Program-made: the position numbers and the translations under genes
DNA from: Chara braunii
Lineage: Eukaryota; Streptophyta; Charophyceae; Charales; Characeae
DNA: 22,699 nt
Direction of reading: 5' to 3'
NCBI GenBank assembly: GCA_003427395.1
Contig: BFEA01000672.1
Location: 328,378 to 351,076 of the forward strand
The notes under the pieces: model-generated
Seen by the model: the letters and a program-made list of their open reading frames with translations, nothing else
Databases searched by the model: none
Told to the model about the DNA's origin: nothing
Shown here: positions 9,066-17,382 of the stretch, piece by piece
How the letters are laid out: each line of letters begins with the position of its first letter
Position numbering within the stretch: the first letter of the stretch is position 1

Positions 9066-9660
9066 ACTATTTATTTCTTTTATGCGTGAGTTGTACATGC
9101 ATGGCTATCGTCTCGTCCGAGGCGGTTGTCTGGATGTTGTAGAGATTCAGACTTCTTTAGAAGTACAAACAGTAACTGTTATTTTTGACATACAATTTAT
9201 TTTTCCCGGTCAAGAACACAAAATTGTCGGTCACATGTAATTCAGGCGGTCACAAGTACATGATTGTCTATTCACACAAGAGACGTGATGTCACTGGTCT
9301 TTCACTCTTTGCATAACGAACCTCACACCCACACACTCGCCGAGATTTGTCTTGCATCCACACTCCAATTCGTCATGTCGCACCACACACACGAATATCA
9401 TTTCGAGGTGAATTATATGCACAACCTTGGATGACCTGGACACAATTTGCAACGAGGACTGCAATGCGATGAATGTAATGACACGACAGACAAGCCGGAC
9501 CTTACAGAGATTCCGAAGGCAATACGCGACACCAAACTGACAGTCAACATACCAAAGACAACTCAAACCCGCAACACTGAAAGAAAGTAATGTCGTTGTG
9601 AAAGCGACAGTTAAAATATGAAATATTCTTAAACAGAAGTTTGCAAATCAATCGAATCCA
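9066..9660. other. No supported gene
   Basis: This is ordinary AT/CA-rich sequence between the tandem family and the end of the Ulp1-like exon. It may hold the 3' UTR of the Ulp1-like gene, which reads leftward into it. I see no clear repeat or protein. Confidence 0.4.
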
Positions 9661-10403
9661 TCAAAGACAACGGCATTCCAAGACACATGATGCCAATTGT
9701 CGTCTAATATACGGAATATTTTTACAAGAGAACCGGAAAGGCGGTCGATCGCCACGTTGCAACAGTGTCGCAAACATTAACATAAACACCCCGCAACTAA
9801 CTCCATCCACTTGTCTTGGAACTCCCTCTATAACAACATTTGTTGCCACCGACTTCCAGCGCCTGCACGAGCGCCTATGTGATGTTTCACATTCCAAATA
9901 GTGTACGATCAACTCGAAAACACTAAGGTAAAAACTAGAATCGGCTACAACGCAAGGAAAAGAATCGAAAATCTCAAAACCATTATCTCTCAAGCTCATG
10001 GAAAGGATGATCCAATGATCATTATCTTTGAGGACTAGAACAAAGATAATATCATATTCAAGCAGATCCACGTTTTTAGCCCATCTTTCCACCCCGCCGT
10101 GCCCTTGAAGTTGCAGTTTACTGAAGAAGAAAGAATTAAAGGTGAAGACTCGAAGGCCTGGCNGGATGTCACTTGTCCCATATGCGGTCGTTCCTAATAG
10201 CGCCATGTAGAAGTTGACCACCTCATCATTCACCCTGCCGTCGGTAAGTGAGAGGGTGAGAATATCCTTCGCTGCAATTCGCAATTGACCATCGTGGAGG
10301 GTCGAGAGTACAGTGTCAGGTGGCACCAAGCCTCATTCAATGTCGTCCAAAACCCGCAAGCTTCCAATCGCAGTCACTGCTGTTCCAGGTGTCGTGGCCC
10401 GCA
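9661..10403 (-). CDS. Ulp1/C48 SUMO-protease-like domain exon
   Basis: The frame encodes a full Ulp1-type cysteine protease domain. Counting from the TTG-derived codon at 10329, it shows DGRVNDEVVNFYMALL (residues 30-45), VFTFNSFFFSKL (61-72), a WAKNVDLLEYDIIFVLVL strand, His105 in DNDHWIIL, Asp122 in EIFDSF, Gln173 in VPRQ and Cys179 in VDGVSCGVFML. The His-Asp-Cys triad and oxyanion Gln are all present, so the domain could be catalytic. Family members cleave SUMO or ubiquitin-like tails, and plant mobile elements often carry such domains. A good acceptor (long pyrimidine tract ending GTGCAG) lies just before 10403, and reading from there is natural (TTPGTAVTAIGSLRVLDDIE). It meets an in-frame TGA at 10333-10335, perhaps from CGA. 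An n at 10163 makes one residue unknown. Confidence 0.8.
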
Positions 10404-10451
10404 CTGCACAACATCGAGCGAAGGACAAGGGGGGAAGTGAGAAACGGAACA

Positions 10452-10717
10452 CTAAGGATTCTCCTTCATCGCACGACGAGAAGCTAAGTATTTCTCATAC
10501 ATGGCCTGACCCCTAGTCACAGATCGTGGATATATCCCTTTCTCTGGACGCAGAAGGGAAAGACACTCCTCAATGGCAATGGCATGCTCCTTCCCGATTT
10601 CGACATCAATCCCTAATGCCTTTAACATGTTCTTGTGTTTTGTCGTCAACCCCGGGACTGTATGCAGTATGTGTTCCGGATATTTAGAGGGTCTCCGTGT
10701 TCGAGACGACCCTACCC
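10452..10717 (-). CDS. Middle exon of the Ulp1-like gene
   Basis: A strong acceptor (TTTCTTCTGTTGTACAG) ends at 10718 on the minus strand. The following frame reads protein-like: KYPEHILHTVPGLTTKHKNM, LKALGIDVEIGKEHAIAIEE and CLSLLRPEKGIYPRSVTRGQ. The frame runs to TAG at 10452. Its first two bases complete a codon, which is the phase left by the donor at 11543/11542, so the two pieces can be spliced. The donor linking it to the protease exon is not obvious; several GTs of the right phase exist near 10490-10535. I recognise no domain; it resembles the linker that usually precedes a Ulp1 domain in element-encoded proteins. The first part overlaps a 317-bp tandem duplication. Confidence 0.5.
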
Positions 10718-11333
10718 CTGTACAACAGAAGAAAGACAAAACGGAAAGTGAATACACGTTTCCTAAGAAGAACCCGACGAAACGACAATTGATGGACCAC
10801 GAAATCTAAAAGACGCAGGACCCATGCAATTACAGAACCCCGTCATGCCATGAGAGTGCGAGAGAGAGAACTTCCGCACAAGCCACGTTGCAAAACAAAA
10901 CGAGCAGTGCACTCGAGCTCGACACCCCCGCCCTTCAGAAGGAAAAAGCACATCAAGTCACAGAAGCAGAAGGCAAACATCTCTGAAGTCCGGATCCCGG
11001 CGGACTTTTCCAACCCAGGGAGATGACCCAACCCCTGTGCAACTGAAGGAAGAGAAAACGGAAAATGAACTAACGTAATACAAGACGAACCCGACGAAAA
11101 CGACAACTCAAGAACCACGAAATGTAGAGGACGCAGGACCTATCTATTTACAAAGCCCCGTTTAGCCATGAGAGAGATAGAGAATACTTCCGCGCAGGCC
11201 CCGCAGGAAAACAAAAGGAGCAGTGCGTTCGACCTCGACACCCCCGCCCTTCAGAAGGGAAAACCTCAACAAGTCACAAACCCGGAGGCCAAACATTTGT
11301 GAAGTCAAGATCCCGGTGGACTTTTCCCAATCG
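10705..11333 (+). repeat. 317-bp tandem duplication with 24-bp motif
   Basis: Copy A (10705-11021) and copy B (11022 to about 11333) align throughout. Both start GA(C/T)GACCC(T/A)ACCCCTGT, both contain GACACCCCCGCCCTTCAGAA, and both end in a copy of the 24-bp motif (10985 and 11301). I estimate 75-80% identity by eye. Both copies carry a minus-strand pyrimidine tract ending CAG, so a splice acceptor has been duplicated. A third partial motif copy follows at 11372. Confidence 0.8.
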
Positions 11334-11542
11334 AGGCACCAAAAGAGTAACCTCGTTACGCAGCGGCCTTGGCAGTGCGGATCCCGGCGGACTAAAACCA
11401 CCACTCATTCCGAAAGAGAAACACCATCCTTCCATTATGTGAGGGAACGCTTCAACAAAAACACACATGTTTTTGTCTCGTGCGCATTGACAGACACTGC
11501 GGTCACTGGCGCGCAGACAGAGTGGCGTTTGTCACTGCTTAC

Positions 11543-12269
11543 CAGCTGGTTTGTCTCTTCGCTCCTTAATTGGGGAAGTTGGCGCGGGCAAGGCCAGCAC
11601 GTCGAGAGCTCGAGTGCCGGCGACAGTTTTTTTCGGGGATGTGACTTCTTGTCGTCCCCCGATCCCACGTTCTCCTCCGCTGGCGATGGTCGGCCGCAGC
11701 ATCGGAGAGCTTGTCGGCGAGAAATCGACGACAGATCCCCCGGAAGGTTTGACGTCGAGAGGGTCGTCGACACCAGGCGTCGAGGATGGCTGCGCGGATA
11801 TTTGGTGGTCGCCCAGGATGCCATCGATAACTTCTTCGATGTCAATACGCACACTCGGTTTAGTCAGGCTGACTGCTACACGAGCTTCGTTGAACCGATG
11901 TTGGAGATCGACGGCAGACGTCATTGCTTGGACCTCATAGTCATCACGTTCTGCCGAAAGGCTTGTGACCACTTGTGTCTCCATACCCAGTGCCGTGTCA
12001 TCGTCGTCCTCGTCTTCCTCGCGGTGTTCTCCGTACAGCTGCCCGAATCCGTCAGAAGACTCCCCAGATCTGTCATCGTCGTCGCCGAAAGTCCATTCGT
12101 CGTCTCGTGTATCGAGTTCACCTTTTCCCCCCTCCTGCCCTCCTAGCAACCCAGCCAATTCCGTTTCTTCCCCTTCCTCTCCTTCATCCTCTTCTTCCTT
12201 CCCTTCATCCCTTCCTTCCTCCAATTCCTCCCCTGTGTCTCCTTCCTCCACTTCCTTCTCTTTGTCCAT
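11543..12269 (-). CDS. Acidic exon, probable 5' part of the Ulp1-like gene
   Basis: From ATG 12269 the minus strand encodes about 100 residues dominated by E, D and G (EEGDTGEELEEGRDEGKEEE; later EEDEDDDDTALGMETQVV). A more ordered-looking part follows (AVDLQHRFNEARVAVSLTK, SVRIDIEEVIDGILGDHQ) and then a Pro/Ser-rich tail with TSPKK and TSPIKER. A textbook donor, CTG|GTAAGC, occurs at 11543/11542 in phase 1 and matches the acceptor at 10718/10717, which supports a real exon with an 825-nt intron. The frame is also open upstream to 12866 but there it only translates repeats, so the true 5' boundary is uncertain. The plus strand is open here too, but its Pro/Ser-rich translation is simply the complement of the acidic codons. 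Confidence 0.5.
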
Positions 12270-12399
12270 CACCCTGCCTTCTTCCCTTGCATGCAATGCA
12301 GCCACTTCGCCTGAACCCATGTCGATTCCCGATGAATGCGCTTCCCGCCCACGACACGCAGCCCCTCCTGCCTGCACCAATATCCCTGGTTGGCCCCCC

Positions 12400-12597
12400 T
12401 TGCCTGAAGATGTTCGGATCCCGGCGAACTTCGCCGACTCCCTGTCGATGGGCCCTCCACACGCCTTGCCTGAAGAAGTTCGGATCCCGGCGAACATCGC
12501 CGTCTCCCTGTCGCCGGGCCCTCCACACTCCTTGCCTGGAGAAGTTCGGATCCCGGCGAACTTCACCGTCTCCCTTTCACCGGGCCCTCCACACGCA
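12400..12597 (+). repeat. 66-bp tandem repeat, three units
   Basis: Three 66-bp units are anchored by the 24-bp motif at 12409, 12475 and 12541. Each continues CCCTGTCG(A/C)(T/C)GGGCCCTCCACAC or similar. Sixty-six is divisible by three, so the minus strand reads as three copies of a 22-residue unit containing KFAGIRTSSGK and GGPGDRE. It lies between the end of the ParB/methylase-like gene and the acidic exon. Whether it is ever translated is unknown. Confidence 0.9.
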
Positions 12598-12853
12598 CCC
12601 TCACGCTCCGACCGAAGCGGTTGGCGATCCCCCGCAGGCGGCGAAGTCCCGTCCCTCACCGCACCGCTGTCTATTTTGGGATGACGACTCGCCCCCCCGG
12701 TCCTGACCAGCTCTACGCGTCCGTCCTCTCTGTCTGCTCTGCAAGTATTGAAGTTCAGATCCCGGCGGACTTGAACGTTTCGATCGAGCCGGCACGAAGA
12801 GCAACCAAGGCCGCCATCACCGAGCAGGCGGATGAACTGGGCACGTCCTCCGA

Positions 12854-13754
12854 CTATGCCAAGCATTCCGGACCGGGACCGGTAGACTGCTGACGCCCGA
12901 GGGCCTCCCCCGCCACCCCGCCGCTGCCTTTGGCTGTCGTGGTGTCGCCCTGAGACCCGCCCTCAGCCTCGTCGCCGTCTTGTTGTCGCCCCGGGACTCG
13001 TTTGCCGCCCCCAGCCTCGTCGCCCTCGTTCTCCCCACCTTCCGGTCCCCGGGACCCTGTTCTTACATGCGTCCCACTGGGAGGGGGGATTTTCCAGTCC
13101 ACCCTTCCTTTCGAGGNGCTCGTGTCNAGGTCGTAGTAGTCCTCCGTCANCTCCAACCAGCACTTGTCCTGAAGTTCGNCGAACAATCGCCCGNCTGTGG
13201 AAATGACNGACACGTCTTCGGGTNNGAAAGAGCCATTCTCGGCCCTCACTTTCTGGAGGACCGCAATTCTAGCAACGTCGAGGAAGTCAGACTTCGACCC
13301 GCGAGGGAGTGGCATCCATCCTCCGTCCGGGACAGCGACCGCCACGATTCACTCACCCTTTTGGATCGCCGGCTGAATGACTCCTGGATGCCAAATCATG
13401 TCATGGCCCCAGTCCGCCTCCGTGGAATGACTTTGAGGCTCAGGCAGGAAGTGAATGTTGGCATTAGTCCAAGACAGATGATCGGGCGGGATGTCAGACC
13501 CAGGACGCAATGAGCGATGGTCGGAGGTCAGAGCTTGCATTCTCTGCAGCAACTTCATCGGGGTAGTGCCAGGCGCCGGTTTCGCCATCGGTGACACGAG
13601 GGATGCCAGGCTTGTCGACGGACCTGCCAAGGACGACCCTGTACCGTGCTGCGCGGAATGTTGGTCGTACTGCAGGTCGAGGCTTTCGGTGTCGCTGCCC
13701 TCCTCGTCCGCGGTCGCGTCGAACTCGATGCCGGGTCTCCTCGTCTTCCGTGGA
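12854..13754 (-). CDS. C-terminal acidic tail of the ParB/methylase-like gene
   Basis: After a +1 shift near 13755 the message continues as PGIEFDATADEEGSDTESLD, then SLASLVSPMAKPAPGTTPMK, PPDHLSWTNANIHFLPEPQ and WGHDMIWHPGVIQPAIQKGE. A TGA at 13349-13351 interrupts it, but the same frame goes on as IVAVAVPDGGWMPLPRGSKS and DFLDVARIAVLQKVRAENGS. The last part is Gly/Glu-rich and ends at a TAG at 12854. Eight n's between 13117 and 13225 leave several residues unknown. GGTGAGT at the TGA also resembles a splice donor, so a short intron cannot be fully excluded. I recognise no domain. Confidence 0.5.
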
Positions 13755-15346
13755 GATCAAGGAGGAGTAACTGCCGAACGTCAGCTCCTCCTCTGACTCC
13801 ACGAAGTAAAGGGACTGCAGCCTCTCGATTAAGGTCTTCGCGTTCATGCGGGAGGCGCCGTGGTAGTTGTCGAGCAACGTGAACATGTGGTCCTTGCGGC
13901 ACACGTACTCAGCGTCGGTGTCTCTCTTCGGCCGCGTTTGCAGGAACAAGAAGTCGTATATCTTGTTCCGCTTCCTCACACTCAACTTGAACCACATGTC
14001 CATCTTGTTGTTCCACGCGCGAGCCCGAGTCTCGGTGACGACCATGAACTCGCAATTGTGGGCACCCGAATTGACCTCGCTTTTGACGAGATCAATTGTA
14101 AATTGCAAGAGCTCGGAGTTCCCTTCCATCGCGATGACGTGCCGTCCTGCCTTCAGTACTTCCCAGACTCACCGCGCGTGTGGCTTCCCGAGGAAGACGA
14201 CACCCTCCCCCTTCTTGGTGATGGATTCGAGAAGCTGAACGAATTGGGTGGGGTTGCGTTTCATGTCCCCGTACATAATGGCCCGACGTGCAGGCGAGGT
14301 ATGCGACCAGTCGCAAGCGTGGAATGGGATGTCGGACACATCCGTTTGCGTAACCTTCTGTGGTACCCGCACTGCAGCAGCGGCGCTTGCCGACAGTTTC
14401 CCCTCGTAGACGACGGACGTGTTGGCCCGCAAATCGTCGCCTTTGAAGAGTATGTACATCCGGTCGTCTTCCGTGTACAAATTGTTCCCGATGGGGAAAC
14501 TTTTCTTCTGTTGACTCCTCCTCGCCCACTTCCCTTCCAGCAGCTTGACGAAAGAAAGATGGTTCATGCTGGCCAGAAAGGAGAGGTTTTGCTACCGCGG
14601 GACAAAAACAACGAGCGTCCAATGTGACGGACACCACGTCTGGAGTTGGGAATTCAGAGTGTCGAACGCTTGCGGTTTCCAAAGCTTCAGGTCCACCGGT
14701 TCGCACAGATCGAGGACGAACGTGTGACTCTTTGTGGCAACCACTGCCTCCTTCACCTCTGCACTCCGTATGTCTGCCTCCAAGGGGTCGTTGCCGAATG
14801 GCACGATGGATGTCACGTCGCCCGTGTCATTCCATTTTATGTGCACAATGCCTTCGACGAGCGCGATCTCTCGACTCTTCAGTCTACTGCCAGTCAACAC
14901 GGACAAGACCTTATTCCTCCAGTCGACGGACAGCTTCTTGTGACCGGCCAGCTTCTCCATCGCCTCTATCGATATGTCGTCGTCGCAGTCCATGTAGGGC
15001 AGGCAGTCCTTGAACAGCGAGGAGTCAGTGACGTATTTCGTGCTCCCGTCCCACAACTCAGCATCCAAACCACGACTCTCAAACTGTCTGAAAATTGCAG
15101 ACCTTGATTTCAGGAACGGGAACCTCTGGCTCCAATCCGCGTCCGGCCTTTTGTCGTGCTTGAACTGGTAGTAGTTCCACAGACACACCAGCACCCGGTC
15201 GCACTTCACCAAATTCACCACCTCCTGGACGCTCAGCTTTCCGAGCTTCGCCAACGCTCGGGAGCCAGCCTGTACCCAAACCACCTCGCAAGCGAGCACC
15301 TTCTTCAGGACGCAGCACTTCTCGTTGTCTGTCAGCGACTCCATCG
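13755..15346 (-). CDS. Beta-class DNA methyltransferase-like piece
   Basis: The frame continues from SLTDNEKCCVLKKV and is cut by TAG 14592-14594 and TGA 14169-14171, staying in the same frame across both. Layout follows beta-class N4/N6 methyltransferases, where motif IV precedes motif I. A hydrophobic strand HTFVLDLCEP (nt 14697-14729) sits where DPPY is expected, followed by W..........LNSQL and HWTLVVFVPR. RNPTQFVQLLESI (about nt 14220-14258) resembles the usual T-x-KP..L...LI stretch. GEGVVFLGKPHA sits where the SAM-binding DPFxGxG is expected. VWEVLKAGRHVIAMEGNSEL (nt 14109-14168) matches the .A...GR..IG.E segment. Both catalytic signatures are poorly preserved, so an inactive or divergent enzyme is likely. 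A charged region ending SSLISTEDEE follows. Confidence 0.5.
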
Positions 15347-15350
15347 TTTT

Positions 15351-17382
15351 CCAACAAATGCGCGTCCGGCTCTGGCACTTGCACGAACCACTCGCCCTCC
15401 TCTTTCTCCTTTTTGCCTTTCTTCGACGGCGGGTCCACAGGGACGTTGTACACGACCTCCTTCCTTCCCAACTTGTCATTATGGATGTATGCAACCCCAG
15501 GCTTCACGTTTTTGACTTTCTTCTTCCGCATGATCCACTTTGCGCCGTCGTGTCCGAGCAATCTGCCTGTCTCCCATTTCTCGAAAAACTCGACGACCAG
15601 TTTCCAGACGTTTTCCTCCGCCATCGCCAGCGGTAAATAGGAACGCAGGGTAGCACCTTGTTTCCTGATGGTCTCCTCGCCCTGCTGATCTGCGAGAATC
15701 CACAAGTTGTTGTGCGGTGTCATGTTGAGTGCGACATTACAGAATTCACGCCACTTCCAGACCTGATCCTGTTTTCCGATGGGGTTCCCCATAACAGCAC
15801 GTGGGCAACCGGCGCGCTTCCACTGCCATCTAATGTCCCTCATTGACAGCTTCAGTTGTCGTGGGGGCGCCTTCAGGTCCTTCTTGTTGTCCTGGGAACT
15901 GACAAGGAAGTACCCTTCGAAGTCGTCATTCGAAAAGTAGACCATTCGTGCAGGCCACCGCTCGAAATTGTATTTCCTGGCCACCTCGCTGCCGAGCAGC
16001 GACCTCGCTGCAGCCGCGTTGTGCTGCCCACACACCGCGTAGTAGTAGTATTGTCCCGCCAGCTCATCCCTCCAATCCTCCGGTCTCAGACGTTCTGCTT
16101 TGGTCCCCGGAGTCGGTTTATCAAGCCCTAGCGGTGCCAGTTTCAGGATTGGTAAATCGTAAGACTGCGCTTTGTTTTCGAACGCCAACCGCATCGCTTC
16201 TTTGATCCCTTCCACGAGCACGGGATCCAGGGACCGCTGGTTGTACAGGTCCTCCCAGTCCCCGAGGTCGACGACCTGCGCAGGGCTAATGTCGAACTCC
16301 CGCTTTGTCCGAACGCCGTCTTTGTACTCGGGGAAGTACCCGGCGTCGACGTCGATGGGAGTCCCTGTTGTCAGTGGAGAAGACGGTCCAGACTCAGGCT
16401 GCTTCTGTCTCGAAGACGGTCGTTTGGCAACCTGCCGGCCCTGCTCCCCCTCGGTCCCCTTGCGTTTCTCCCCCGCAGTCCTGGGGGGCTTGCTCTTTAA
16501 CTTCTTCGTAGGACCGGCGAACTCGTCTGGACGATCCCCCCTCCTCTTTTGCGGAGCTCCTTGCGAGCCCAGGCCTCCCGCGTCCACCTCCTCCACACCC
16601 TGTCCCTCGCTCGCCTCCAAGTCGACCTCCGAATAGGCCGCCACCTGTATTGCAGGCCCCGTACTCTTCCGCTGAACTGGAGCATCAGTCTGAACCCCAG
16701 GAATAGACAACACAGACCGCCGCGTGTCACTCAACGGCGGAGCAGTCCCCTCATCCTCGCTGTCATTGAACTGACCTCGACTCTCGCCACGATGCAGCTG
16801 AGTGGCGGGACCAGAACCCAGATCACCGCCCTCCGCCCCTGCCCCGCTTGACTCGCAACCGCTGCACAGCTTCAACGGCAACGACAACTCCAGGGATGGG
16901 TTGACGTCGCAGGGGACATCTAGAGCGATGTTTTTGTCCTCCAACATGTCGAAAAATTCACGCGCCAAAACAAAACCGCCCCTGAGAATGAGTTCTCTGT
17001 AGAACGGGGTGTTCACAGCACCCGCTCCGAACCCCTCACACAATTCGAGGTCCAACAACGTCCCTTTCGAATTGGCAACGACGTTGCCCTTGGCGCCATA
17101 AACTTTCTGCATATAGAAATGCCACCGGCCCCCCTTTGCGTCCTCCCACCGCAGGACGGCACCAAGCACTCTACGCCTTCTGCTTTCATCGATGAAGATG
17201 ACAGGACCACATGGCTGCGCAGTGGGGTTGGAAGCGTCTCCACAGCACCAGTCGATGAACCATTTCGACCTCGAATGGTTCGACCACCCCTGCGTGGCAG
17301 TAGACGACCGCCTCGTGGAATCTTTTCGTGATTCCTTCCCGGAGGTCCCTGTTGGTTCCACCTCGCCCTTGGAAGAAGTCAT
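15351..17382 (-). CDS. N-terminal piece with ParB/Srx-fold-like domain
   Basis: This piece encodes about 677 residues before the frame break. Residues about 35-145 form an unrecognised ordered domain (SKWFIDWCCGDASNPTAQPC; RRVLGAVLRWEDAKGGRWHF). Residues about 170-350 are a low-complexity linker with basic clusters (QKRRGDR, KKLKSK) typical of nuclear localisation signals. Residues about 372-504 (nt 15871-16269) match the ParB N-terminal layout in order: a helix LDPVLVEGIKEAM, strand YDLPILKL, a signature YAVCGQHNAAAARSLL in place of the bacterial V.GERR.RA or GQHR, and strand WPARMVYFSNDDFEGYFLVS. The family binds or cleaves nucleic acid or hydrolyses CTP. A Trp-rich segment follows (RDIRWQWKRAGCPRAVMGNP). 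The assignment rests on pattern, not a search. A splice acceptor (TTCGCAG) just upstream of 17382 means an earlier exon is possible. Confidence 0.6.

Larger units (their letters stand above)
10985..12773 (+). repeat. Left cluster of the 24-bp motif, seven copies
   Basis: Copies begin at 10985, 11301, 11372, 12409, 12475, 12541 and 12750. On the plus strand all read in the GGATCCCGG orientation: arm GAAGTTCG, then GATCCCGG, then CGAACTTC or CGGACTTC. The first three lie in the proposed intron of the Ulp1-like gene and the next three in a 66-bp tandem repeat. The best copies are identical over 22-24 bp. Confidence 0.9.
12854..17382 (-). pseudogene. ParB/methyltransferase-like gene, broken
   Basis: Reading leftward from ATG 17382, one continuous protein-like message of about 1,500 codons can be followed to a TAG at 12854-12856 if five breaks are passed. 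These are a +1 shift at an A run (15347-15350), TAG at 14592-14594, TGA at 14169-14171, a +1 shift near 13755 and TGA at 13349-13351. Order: an unrecognised N-terminal domain, a charged linker with likely nuclear localisation signals, a ParB-like domain, a region laid out like a beta-class DNA methyltransferase, then an acidic, Ser/Pro-rich C-terminal tail. ParB-plus-methylase fusions are known from phages and integrative elements; here the setting is eukaryotic. Pieces are described separately. Introns could explain some breaks, but coding resumes within a few codons of each, so mutation or assembly error is likelier. Confidence 0.65.

Noticed and set aside
11223-12706. Long plus-strand Ser/Pro-rich frames opposite the acidic exon
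   Set aside because: They are the complement of Glu/Asp-rich minus-strand codons, and the minus strand has the matching splice sites.
12270-12866. 5' extension of the acidic frame up to 12866
   Set aside because: It mostly translates the 66-bp repeat and overlaps the end of the ParB/methylase-like gene in another frame. An exon boundary is not visible.
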